This document shows, one piece after another, positions 1 to 7,534 of a stretch of 64,000 nt of DNA. Source of the stretch: VRUE01 sp963817905 (GTDB taxonomy: Bacteria; Actinomycetota; Thermoleophilia; Solirubrobacterales; 70-9); NCBI GenBank assembly GCA_963817905.1, contig CAWFPS010000002.1, positions 744,001 through 808,000 of the forward strand, in the 5' to 3' direction. Position numbers and translations under genes: made by a program. Below the pieces are notes generated by a model, which made no database searches, was not told where the DNA came from, and saw only the letters and a list, made by a program, of their open reading frames with translations. How positions within the stretch are numbered: the stretch's first letter is position 1; every line of letters starts with the position of its first letter.

Positions 1-626
1 GCCGTGTCCATCTCGCTGCCGAAGCGGGGTGTGCCGGACTCGATCCGCAGGATCTCGACCGCCTCGGCGCTGACCGCGGGGGCGCCGGCGGCGGCGAGGG
101 CAGCGACCAGCCGCTCGCGGTCGGCGGCGGCCGCGATCAGGTCGATGCCGAGCCCGGTGCCGACCGCGAGGCACTCGATCCCGTCGATCGAGACCCCCTC
201 GACGGCGTGCTCGGGCAGGGCTGGCGAACCGGCCAACTCGACGCTGCGCGGCCCGACCAGCGAGACGAGCGCCCGCTCCTCCGTCACGTCGGCAAGCTCG
301 ACCTCGCGCCCGATCTTGTACATCTCGAGATGCCGCCGCGCCGCCTCCAGCGCCTCTGGCTCAGTATCGAGCCAGGCTTCACTCTCGGCCAGCCGCAGCA
401 CCCGCATGTCGGCCTGCATATGCCCCTTGCGATCGAGCAGCGCCGCGTAGCAACCCTCACCCGGCTCAAGCACCTCGATGTCGTTGGTCAGCTGCCCCTG
501 CAGAAACTCAGCCGCCTCGGAACCGCGCAGCACAAGCTTCCCTCGCCCAGACCGATCAAGCACCCCACACTCCTCCCTGAGCTGCCGGTACTGGGCGTCG
601 AGCTCAACTGTCACGGCTTCAGCCAT
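1..626 (-). CDS. YgfZ/GcvT-like folate-binding protein (3' end outside window)
   Basis: The minus strand reads open from ATG at 626 to the window edge (208 codons). It encodes an aminomethyltransferase-type fold: an N-terminal stretch with FLQGQLTND (about residues 40-48) and LLDRKGHMQADMRVL (63-77), and near the cut end LRIESGTPRFGSEMD, which matches the conserved RxExGxPxxGxE segment of YgfZ/GcvT proteins. YgfZ binds tetrahydrofolate and supports Fe-S enzyme maintenance; GcvT serves glycine cleavage. The diagnostic YgfZ motif near K-x-C-Y-x-G-Q-E would lie beyond the window, so the two cannot be fully separated. LQGQLTND favours YgfZ. No other glycine-cleavage genes are visible. Confidence 0.8.
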   Translation of the reverse strand, partial: MAEAVTVELDAQYRQLREECGVLDRSGRGKLVLRGSEAAEFLQGQLTNDIEVLEPGEGCYAALLDRKGHMQADMRVLRLAESEAWLDTEPEALEAARRHLEMYKIGREVELADVTEERALVSLVGPRSVELAGSPALPEHAVEGVSIDGIECLAVGTGLGIDLIAAAADRERLVAALAAAGAPAVSAEAVEILRIESGTPRFGSEMDT

Positions 627-651
627 AAACAGATTCTAGAAAGCAACGGTC

Positions 652-724
652 GTGGGCGACGGGGATGGCCCCCGGACCAGCCTCCCAGGCTGTTGCTGGG
701 CCGGGGGCCATCCCCGTCGCCCAC
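652..724. repeat. Long palindrome P1 (29-13-29 family)
   Basis: Arms 652-675 and 701-724 are perfect 24-bp complements. After one mismatch they continue as CCAGC/GCTGG, leaving the 13-nt loop CTCCCAGGCTGTT at 682-694. It sits between the ygfZ-like gene and mntR. The sequence just after it (725-770) looks like a decayed second copy. Confidence 0.9.
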
Positions 725-776
725 CTCCCAAGCTCTCGCAGGACCAGGGCCATCCCAGTCGCCCTACACCTCCATT

Positions 777-792
777 TTTAGATCCCTCTAAA
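777..792. promoter_or_regulatory. Candidate MntR/DtxR operator
   Basis: The perfect inverted repeat TTTAGA-TCCC-TCTAAA lies 10 bases before the mntR start codon. It is AT-rich in a very GC-rich setting and resembles the TTTAG...CTAAA boxes bound by DtxR/MntR-type metalloregulators. Autoregulation of mntR-mntH by Mn(II) or Fe(II) is inferred. Confidence 0.6.
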
Positions 793-802
793 CTCTTTAG
801 CC

Positions 803-1234
803 ATGTCTAAAACCTCCGAGGCAATCGAGGACTACGCCAAGGCGATCTACGCCCTCTCCCAGCAGCGCCAGGGCCCCGTCCTCAACGGCGAGGTCGCCGA
901 CCGCCTGGGCGTCGCCCCGGCAACCGCCACCTCGATGCTGAAGAAGCTCGGCGAGATGGGCCTCGTCGACTACCTGCCATACAAGGGCGTCACCCTGACC
1001 CCGGCCGGCGAGAAGGTCGCGCTCGAGGTGATCCGCCACCACCGCCTGATCGAGGCCTATCTCTCGGAGGCGCTCGGCATGCCCGAGGACCGCGTCCACG
1101 CCGAGGCCGAGGTGCTCGAGCACTACATCTCCGAGGACCTCGAGCTGCTGATCGCGGCCAAGCTCGGCGAACCGAGCCACGACCCGCACGGGACGCCGAT
1201 CCCCGGCCCCGACCTCGCACCGCCGCAGGGATAG
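803..1234 (+). CDS. mntR: DtxR/MntR-family metal-dependent transcriptional regulator
   Basis: This 143-residue protein has an N-terminal winged helix (residues about 5-65, SEAIEDYAKAIYALSQQ then LNGEVADRLGVAPATATSML) followed by the metal-binding and dimerisation helices (RHHRLIEAYL, EAEVLEHYISE, GEPSHDPHG). It ends without the SH3-like third domain of IdeR/DtxR, so its length fits the MntR type. It lies directly upstream of an NRAMP transporter gene, and a palindromic box sits just before its start. The likely role is Mn(II)- (or Fe(II)-) dependent repression of the transporter operon. The exact metal cannot be told from sequence. Confidence 0.9.
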   Translation: MSKTSEAIEDYAKAIYALSQQRQGPVLNGEVADRLGVAPATATSMLKKLGEMGLVDYLPYKGVTLTPAGEKVALEVIRHHRLIEAYLSEALGMPEDRVHAEAEVLEHYISEDLELLIAAKLGEPSHDPHGTPIPGPDLAPPQG

Positions 1235-1338
1235 CCGTGTCTGGCGTTCCCCCCGCGGAAACCCGCGGAGACACGGCCTCCAAGGTCCAGGCCGGGGAGG
1301 GCTCCAACGTTTCCTCCGGGGGAACGCCAGACACGGCT
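1233..1338. repeat. Long-spaced inverted repeat P8 at the mntR-mntH junction
   Basis: Perfect 21-bp arms at 1233-1253 and 1318-1338 enclose 64 nt with smaller inner repeats (CCGCGG twice). The element covers the end of mntR and the presumed first codons of mntH, so about 33 N-terminal MntH residues, if translated, come from it. Confidence 0.85.
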
Positions 1339-2631
1339 TTCGGTGGAGCTGGTGTCGAGGACGTTCTGCCTGGAGAGGCAGCGGTTGCCGCGGCGGCGCG
1401 GCGTTCGCTGGAGGGCGAGAGCCGGGGAGTGCGGCGCATCTGGCCGTTTCTCGGCCCCGCCTTCATCGCCGCCGTCGCCTACATCGACCCCGGCAACTTC
1501 GCCACCAACATCGCCGGCGGGGCCAAGTTCGGCTACCTGCTGCTCTGGGTGATCCTCTCCGCCAACCTGATCGCGATGGTCGTCCAGACCCAGTCGGCGA
1601 AGCTCGGGATCGCGACCGGCAAGAACCTCGCCGAGCTCTGCCGCGAGACCTTCTCGCGCCGCACCTCGATCGGCCTCTGGCTGCAGGCCGAGGTGGTGGC
1701 GATGGCGACCGACATCGCCGAGGTGGTTGGCGCCGCGCTCGGCCTCAACCTGCTCTTCGGCATCCCGCTCTTCCCGGCCGGGCTGCTCGCCGGCGCCGGC
1801 GCCTTCGCGATCCTCGCCCTGCAGCAGATGGGCTTCCGCCGCCTCGAGGCGGCGATCACGGCCCTGGTCGGCGTCGTCGTCGCCTCCTTCGTCTACGAGC
1901 TCTTCGAGTCCAGCCCCGATGGCGGCGAAATCGCCAAGCACCTGGTCGTGCCCGGCTTCGCCGGCACCGAGAGCATCCTGCTCGCCACCGGGATCATCGG
2001 CGCGACGGTGATGCCGCACGTGATCTACCTGCACTCGGCGTTGACCCAGCGACGGATCGTCGGCCGCAATGTCGAGGAGAAGCGGCGCATCCTGCGCTTC
2101 GAGAAGGTCGACGTGGTGATCGCGATGTCGCTGGCCGGCCTGGTCAACCTCTCGATGATGATCGTCGCCGCGGCGCTCTTCCACGAAGGCGGGCTCTCCG
2201 GGATCGACTCGATCGACGGCGCCTACGAGGGGCTGAAGTCGCTGGTCTCACTCAACGCGGCAACCGTCTTCGGCATCGCCCTGCTCGCCTCCGGCTTCGC
2301 CTCCTCCTCGGTCGGGACGATGGCCGGCCAGGTCGTCATGCAGGGCTTCATCCGCCGCCGCATCCCGATCTTCCTCCGCCGAGCGCTCACCCTCGCCCCG
2401 GCACTCGTGGTGCTCGGCCTCGGCATCGACCCCACCGACGCCCTGGTCGGCAGCCAGGTGGTCCTCTCCTTCGGCATCCCCTTCGCCCTTGTCCCCCTGC
2501 TGATGCTGGGCGCAAGGAAGGGCGTGATGGGTGAGCTGGTCAACCCGCGCTGGCTAACGGCAGTCGCAGCGGTGCTGGCCGCGATGATCATCGCCCTCAA
2601 CGTCTTCCTGATAGTCGACCTGATCGCCTGA
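1237..2631 (+). CDS. mntH: NRAMP-family Mn(II)/Fe(II) transporter
   Basis: This is an NRAMP divalent-metal/proton symporter of the inner membrane. The substrate-site helix motif DPGNFATN follows AAVAYI, and the matching MPHVIYLHSAL of helix 6 is present; both are family hallmarks. About eleven hydrophobic segments follow. The longest frame starts at GTG 1237, two bases after the mntR stop, but its first 33 codons are an inverted repeat. A start nearer VRRIWPFLGP (about 1429), where family members normally begin, is equally likely. It forms an operon with mntR and is probably repressed through the box at 777-792. Confidence 0.93.
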   Translation: MSGVPPAETRGDTASKVQAGEGSNVSSGGTPDTAFGGAGVEDVLPGEAAVAAAARRSLEGESRGVRRIWPFLGPAFIAAVAYIDPGNFATNIAGGAKFGYLLLWVILSANLIAMVVQTQSAKLGIATGKNLAELCRETFSRRTSIGLWLQAEVVAMATDIAEVVGAALGLNLLFGIPLFPAGLLAGAGAFAILALQQMGFRRLEAAITALVGVVVASFVYELFESSPDGGEIAKHLVVPGFAGTESILLATGIIGATVMPHVIYLHSALTQRRIVGRNVEEKRRILRFEKVDVVIAMSLAGLVNLSMMIVAAALFHEGGLSGIDSIDGAYEGLKSLVSLNAATVFGIALLASGFASSSVGTMAGQVVMQGFIRRRIPIFLRRALTLAPALVVLGLGIDPTDALVGSQVVLSFGIPFALVPLLMLGARKGVMGELVNPRWLTAVAAVLAAMIIALNVFLIVDLIA

Positions 2632-2647
2632 TCGCCTGATCGCCGTA

Positions 2648-2714
2648 GAGGGACGGGGACCCCTCCACCCCAGCAACAGCCTGGGAGGCTGGGGTGGAGG
2701 GGACCCCGTCCCTC
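2648..2714. repeat. Long palindrome P2 (29-13-29 family)
   Basis: Arms 2648-2674 and 2688-2714 (27 bp, one mismatch) enclose a 13-nt loop that, on the minus strand, is exactly CTCCCAGGCTGTT, the loop of P1. It lies between convergent mntH and the 2723-3047 gene, where it could also end transcription. Confidence 0.9.
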
Positions 2715-2722
2715 CTCAGCCC

Positions 2723-3047
2723 TCAGCCCTGGAGGAGTCGGGCAACCAGCGCTGGCAATTCGCGAGCCATCCGCGAGCGGGGGACGGCGAGGTCGATCCC
2801 TGCGGCGTCAGCGGCGTGCTTTGTCTCAACGTCGACGTGCGAGTAGTAGCCGAGTGCCGGAAGGTCGAGGTTGACAACTGCCTCGAGGTCGGCGACGTCG
2901 AGGTCGGCGACGATCAGGTCCGTCTCCTCGAGTCGAGGCGTTCGCAAGCGCGGGAACGACCGTCACCTCATGCCCGGCCGCGGTGAGCATCGCCTCCACC
3001 TTGCTCCCAAGTAGCAAGTCGGTGGAGATCGCGACGATTCGGGCCAC
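2723..3047 (-). pseudogene. Receiver-like small protein, frameshifted
   Basis: Two minus-strand frames join into one product. GTG 3047 starts VARIVAISTDLLLGSKVEAM and runs to VVPALANA; the sequence then continues in another frame as RTPRLEETDLIVADLDV to LVARLLQG. The beta-alpha pattern and the acidic DLIVADLDV strand resemble a degenerate response-regulator receiver fold, but the family is not certain. The break near 2920-2940 is a single-base shift, either real or a sequencing error. The start overlaps the stop of the upstream gene by one base (TAGTG), so the two were probably translationally coupled. Confidence 0.5.
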
Positions 3048-3436
3048 TAGAGCGAGCGGCGTTCGCGGAACTCCTCGCGAACGCTCTCGGGGCGGCCCCA
3101 CATCTGCACGACCTCGGCCCGGCCCTCGCGCACCTCGCGAAGCTGTATCGCGCCGGCGATCGCTTCGGCGTCGAGCTTGGCCAGTACGCCCTTGACCGTC
3201 TCGGCCGCAGCGGCATGGCCGAAGCTGTGGGCGACGATCAGGCGCCAGTCCCAGTCGGCCCTGGAGTAGGGCTGGGCGTTGACCTGGCTCAGCGCCACGG
3301 CGGCGTCGACGTAGCGGCTCTCGTCCTCGATTCGCAGGTCGAACTCAAGGTCGGTCCAGTCGGGCGGCATCGCCTCGAGCACCTGCTGGAAATCGGCGGC
3401 CAGGCTCATCCCCGCAAGCGTATCGGCAGCGGGCAC
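3047..3436 (-). CDS. Hypothetical protein (about 120-129 aa)
   Basis: I do not recognise this protein. It is acidic, with no signal or membrane segment. It starts at 3436 or more likely at the internal Met of MSLAADFQQVLEAMPPDW (3409). It carries FDLRIEDESRYVDAAVALSQ and RLIVAHSFGHAAAAE, then a basic tail with MWGRPESVREEFRERRSL. It sits three bases after the substrate-binding lipoprotein gene and overlaps the next gene by one base, so the three form one minus-strand operon. No function is assigned. Confidence 0.65.
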   Translation of the reverse strand: MPAADTLAGMSLAADFQQVLEAMPPDWTDLEFDLRIEDESRYVDAAVALSQVNAQPYSRADWDWRLIVAHSFGHAAAAETVKGVLAKLDAEAIAGAIQLREVREGRAEVVQMWGRPESVREEFRERRSL

Positions 3437-3439
3437 GGC

Positions 3440-4396
3440 TCAGGGTTCGTCGAAGGCCGCGCCCACGTCGAGCGGCCGCTCCAGCAGGCCGTGCCCGAGG
3501 TCCCACGCGGCCCATTCGCGCAGGACCGGCATTCCGAAGGGCAGGGGGCGAAGGTCCGGCAGGAGCACCTCTAGCTGCGCCCGCTGTTCCTCCCGCTCCA
3601 GGCTGGGCACTTCCGCCAGCAGGTCGCCGAGCGCCCGCTCCGGCCTGGCGACGGTGAATTCGTATCCGCGCCTCGTCGCGCCCACGACCGCGTCGACCAG
3701 GCCGGCTTCGCGCTCGACCGTCTCCCGCGCGGCGACGAGGACCAGCTCCGGGTAGGGCGGGGCACCGTAGCGGTTGACCTTGAAGATGCGGATTGGGACA
3801 CCCTGCTGCCGCAGGGCGACGCCCTCGGCGTTCCAGAAGCCGGTGGCCGCGTCGATCCTGCCGGCCGCCAGTGAGGAGATCGCGTTGAAGCCGATTGTCA
3901 CCCGCTTCGCCCGATCCGGATCGCCGCCGTCGGCGGCGATCTCGGAGTCGACCACGGCTTCGTCGGAGGGCAGGCCGGTGACGCCTACGGTGCGGCCTTC
4001 CAGGTCTCGCGGCCGGGAAATTCCGCGGTTACCGCGGGCGATCACGGCTGCGAGAGGGCGCTGGACCAGCGGCATCGTGCCGACCAGGTCGAGGCCGCGC
4101 TCGCGGGCGATGCCGAGGTCGTGGATGTCGAGGATGGCGAACTCGGCGCGGCCGGCGGCGAGCAGCTTCGGGGCGTCGGTCGAGTCGCCCGGCTGGCGGA
4201 CCGCCAGGTCGATCCCGGCGTCGCGGTAGAAGCCCTCGCGCCGTGCCGCGTAGATGCCCGAGTGGACCGCATTCGGGGTGAAGTCGAGCACCAGCGTCGC
4301 GCCGAGAGGCGCGCCCGGTTCAGCGCCGCTCCCGCCGCAACCGGCGGCACCGGCGAGCAGCGAGGCGGCCGCCAGCAGCGCGACGAACCACTTCAT
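3440..4396 (-). CDS. NMT1/ThiY-like ABC substrate-binding lipoprotein
   Basis: This 318-residue protein starts with a lipoprotein signal (hydrophobic residues 4-18, cleavage before Cys20 in AGAAGCGG). The mature part opens LVLDFTPNAVHSGIYAARREGFY, typical of the NMT1/THI5-like family that binds thiamine-pyrimidine precursors, riboflavin or sulfonates. Later motifs are AEFAILDIHDLGIARERGLDLV and GFNAISSLAAGRIDAATG. No permease or ATPase gene adjoins it, so it would need components encoded elsewhere. The ligand is uncertain; a pyrimidine precursor such as HMP or formylaminopyrimidine is the best guess. Confidence 0.85.
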   Translation of the reverse strand: MKWFVALLAAASLLAGAAGCGGSGAEPGAPLGATLVLDFTPNAVHSGIYAARREGFYRDAGIDLAVRQPGDSTDAPKLLAAGRAEFAILDIHDLGIARERGLDLVGTMPLVQRPLAAVIARGNRGISRPRDLEGRTVGVTGLPSDEAVVDSEIAADGGDPDRAKRVTIGFNAISSLAAGRIDAATGFWNAEGVALRQQGVPIRIFKVNRYGAPPYPELVLVAARETVEREAGLVDAVVGATRRGYEFTVARPERALGDLLAEVPSLEREEQRAQLEVLLPDLRPLPFGMPVLREWAAWDLGHGLLERPLDVGAAFDEP

Positions 4397-4480
4397 CGAG
4401 AACGGGAACCTAATTCATTCGAGCAATATGGGTAGACTGGCGCGGCCCCAGTCGAATTCAGGGATCTAGGAGGAGAGAGA

Positions 4481-5227
4481 GTGCAGGAACGAGGACTTGC
4501 GGCATATCTTGCTGAGCTAATCGGCACCTTTCTGCTGGTGTTCTTCATCACCAGCGTCGTGGTGCTTTTCCTATCGACCGGCGAACAGGCCCAGTTCGGG
4601 ACGGATTTCGCGGTTATCGGGCTCGTCCACGCCTTCCTGCTGTTCGGGCTGATCGTCATGTTCGGCGTGGTCAGCGGCGGGCATTTCAACCCGGCGGTGA
4701 CGCTGGCGGCGTGGGTGATCAAACGGATCTCGTCGATCGACGCGCTGATCTACATGCTGGCCCAGCTTTCCGGCGGCGTGCTCGGCGCGCTGCTCTGCAA
4801 GGGGCTGCTGGTTGACGAGGGACGCGCGACGAACTACGGAGCGGTCGAAGTGAGCGGCATTCTCGGCGGCAACTTCCAGGGAGCGATCATCGAGGCCGTC
4901 GGCGTCTTCTGCCTGGTCCTGGTGATCCTCGCCGCGGTCTACTCGAAGAAGAGCGTCAAGGACTGGGCGCCGCTGGCGATCGGTACCACGCTCGGCTTCA
5001 TCGTCATGGTCGGCGGTCCGCTCGACGGCGGCTCGTTCAACCCGGCGCGCTGGTTCGGCCCGGCTCTGGTCGGCAACGAGTGGGGCGGCGTCTGGCCCTA
5101 CCTGGTCGGCCCGATCGTCGGCTCGCTGCTCGCGGCAGCCGTCTTCAAGTTCGTGCTCGAGCCCGGCGGCAAGGCGCCGACCGAGTCGCCTGAGCGGACC
5201 AAGCCGGTCGCTCCCGCCTCTTCCTAG
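4481..5227 (+). CDS. MIP-family aquaporin/glycerol facilitator
   Basis: This 248-residue channel has six hydrophobic helices and both pore motifs: SGGHFNPAVTLA (about residues 66-77) and GGSFNPARWFGPAL (about 185-198). The Arg after the second NPA is the selectivity-filter arginine. The GTG start at 4481 is supported by a strong ribosome site (AGGAGG at about 4469-4474). A -10-like TAGACT lies at about 4432. Water or small neutral solutes are expected substrates; sequence alone does not decide between them. The C-terminal tail is polar and Pro-rich. Confidence 0.93.
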   Translation: MQERGLAAYLAELIGTFLLVFFITSVVVLFLSTGEQAQFGTDFAVIGLVHAFLLFGLIVMFGVVSGGHFNPAVTLAAWVIKRISSIDALIYMLAQLSGGVLGALLCKGLLVDEGRATNYGAVEVSGILGGNFQGAIIEAVGVFCLVLVILAAVYSKKSVKDWAPLAIGTTLGFIVMVGGPLDGGSFNPARWFGPALVGNEWGGVWPYLVGPIVGSLLAAAVFKFVLEPGGKAPTESPERTKPVAPASS

Positions 5228-5244
5228 AGGCATCCGAGCTTCGC

Positions 5245-5278
5245 ACCGCACGCGCCGGTCCTAGACGGCGCGTGCGGT
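5245..5278. terminator. Hairpin between aquaporin gene and fbiC
   Basis: CCGCACGCGCCG (5246-5257) pairs perfectly with CGGCGCGTGCGG (5266-5277) around an 8-nt loop. It has no U-tract but lies right after the aquaporin stop and before fbiC, so it probably terminates transcription. Confidence 0.6.
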
Positions 5279-5290
5279 AGCGTCTCCCCG

Positions 5291-7520
5291 GTGCGCCGGG
5301 TCACCTTCTCGCGGAACTACACGCTTTCGCTTTCGCGCACCTGCCAGTGCTACTGCAAGTACTGCGCCTTCGCCACCCACCAGGCGCACATTCGCTCGCC
5401 CGAGGAGGTCGAAGGGCTACTCGACGAGGCGCTGAAGCGCAACGCCAAGGAGTTGCTCGTGCTGACCGGCGAGCGGCCCGAGGTCAATCCCGTCGTTGCC
5501 GCCAGGCTGGCCGAGTGGGGGCACGAGGACTTCACCTCCTACGTCGTCTGGTCGTGCGAACGAGCGCTCGAGCGGGGGATGCTTCCGCACACGAACATCG
5601 GCGTGCTGGAGCGCGACGACCTGGCGCGGCTGCGCGAGGTCACGGCTTCCCAGGGCCTGATGTTGGAGTCGGTCTCAGAGCGACTGATGGAGACGGTTCA
5701 TGCCGGGTCGCCGACCAAGCACCCGGCGCGGCGGCTGGCGACGATCGAGGCCGCTGGCCAGCTGAAGATTCCCTTCACCAGCGGCATCCTCGTCGGGATT
5801 GGCGAGACGGAGCAGGAGCAGCTCGAATCGCTCGAAGCCTTGGCCGAGCTGCACGGGCGGTACGGCCACATCCAGGAGGTGATCCTGCAGAACTTCGTGC
5901 CGCATCCGAAGTACTACGGCGCTGAAGTGGCCGACATTGCCGATGAGGCTTCGCGGCGGCGGTGGGGCGGCGATGAGGACCCCTCCACCCGAGCCTCCCA
6001 AGCTGTTGCTGCGGCGGAAGGTACCCCGCCCCCCCACCCCGCCTGGGCAAGCGAGGTGTCCGTTGAGGACATCAAGCGGTTGATTGGCGAGTGCAAGCGG
6101 CTGATGCCAGATGTGGGGGTGCAGGTGCCGCCGAATCTCTCCGATGCTTGGGACGAGCTTGTCGAGGCCGGAGCTACCGATCTGGGCGGGCTTTCGGCAA
6201 ACGGGGACCACATTTCTCCCGATCACGCATTTCCGAGTCCGCATCAGGTGCGCAAGGGGCTGGCTCCCAAGGGTTTTGCCCTGACCGAGCGGCTCTGTGT
6301 CTATCCCCAGTACATGGACCCGGAGTGGATGGAGCAGGGCGTGCTTGACGTGATCAAGCTGAAGTACTGGAGCTTCATTCCTCGCAGCGGGTCTGGGCGG
6401 CGGAGCGAAGAGACGATCGATGGGGGGCTTGCACCCGAAGCGATTGCCAAGGGGCGGGATGGGGTGGCGCTCTCCGAGGACGAGCTGACGGCGCTCTTCT
6501 CCGAGACGCGGCCCGAGGTGGTCGAGGCGATGCGGGTGGCGGCGGACGGGCTGCGGGAGGAGCTTGCCGGGGACCAGGTGACCTTTGTGGTCAACCGCAA
6601 CATCAACTTCACCAACATCTGCGTGGTCGGCTGTGCCTTCTGCGGGTTCGGGCAGGGAAAGCGCTCGCCCGATGCCTACGAGGTCTCCGAGGAGGACTTC
6701 GCCGAGCGGGTCCTCGAAGCGGTCGAGTACGGGGCCACCGAGCTCTGCATGCAGGGCGGCATTCATCCCGACCTGACGCTTGAGGAGTACGGCAGGTGGC
6801 TGCGGCTGGCCAAGGAGGTGGCGCCGCAGCTGCACCTGCACGCCTACTCGCCGATGGAGGTGCATTACATGTGCGAGCGCTCGGGCAAGGCAGCCGGAGG
6901 AGGTCTTCGAGTACTTGATCGAGTGCGGGCTCGGCTCGACCCCCGGGACGGCGGCCGAGGTGCTCGACGACGGGGTGCGGCAGCGGATCTCGCCCAACAA
7001 GCTGCCGGCGCAGCGCTGGGTCGAGATCATCGAGGCCTCCCATCGGGCGGGCCTGCGCTCGACCTCGACCGTGATGTTCGGCCACATCGAGGAGCCGCGC
7101 GAGCTTGCCCGCCACATGCGGGTCGTGCGGGAGCTGCAGGAGCGGACCGGTGGGATCACCGAGTTCGTGCCGCTCAGCTTCATCCCCTTCAACACGATGC
7201 TCGGCCGCACCCACGGGATCGAGGAGATCACTGCTGCCGAGAACCTCAAGCACACCGCCGCCTTTCGCCTGGCGCTCGGCAAGACGATTCCGAACCTGCA
7301 GGCGAGCTGGGTCAAGATGGGGCTCGAAGCCGCCACCGAGGCATTGCGCTGGGGGGTCAACGACCTTGGCGGCACGCTGATGGAGGAGAACATCTCGCGC
7401 ATGGCCGGCTCCCAGCACGGCGTCCGCCTCGACCCCGAGCAGCTGATCGGCGCCGCCCGCGCCGGCGGCCGCGAGCCGGCCCAGCGCACGACGCTCTACG
7501 AGATAGTTGAGACCTACTGA
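5291..7520 (+). CDS. fbiC: FO synthase FbiC (fused CofG-CofH), with an apparent frameshift
   Basis: FbiC makes 7,8-didemethyl-8-hydroxy-5-deazariboflavin, the F420 chromophore, from tyrosine and a flavin precursor using two radical-SAM domains. The CofG half carries the CxxxCxxC cluster in CQCYCKYCAF (about residues 19-28). The CofH half carries CVVGCAFCGF (about 449-458) and LCMQGGIHPDL. The first frame runs from 5291 past CERSGK, then loses homology near 6888. The C-terminal 200 residues (EEVFEYLIECGLGS to the stop at 7520, including RISPNKLPAQRW and FVPLSFIPFNT) lie in another frame. One-base indel: a real mutation or a sequencing error. Residues about 230-255, between the halves, come from palindrome P3. 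Confidence 0.9.
5966..6036. repeat. Degenerate palindrome P3 inside fbiC
   Basis: The loop CTCCCAAGCTGTT (5995-6007) matches the family loop with one change, and AGC/GCT pairs frame it. The arms retain only partial pairing. It is translated in frame as a Pro/Ala-rich stretch (EDPSTRASQAVAAAEGTPPP) in the linker after the CofG half. Confidence 0.65.
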
Positions 7521-7534
7521 GCCAGGGCGTATGG

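Noticed and set aside
1123..2184. A 353-codon minus-strand frame over mntH
   Set aside because: Arg/Asp/Glu/His-rich low-complexity text typical of the antisense of a high-GC gene; mntH has clear family motifs.
5675..7489. A 604-codon minus-strand frame over fbiC
   Set aside because: The plus strand has both radical-SAM motifs; the antisense frame has no recognisable domain.
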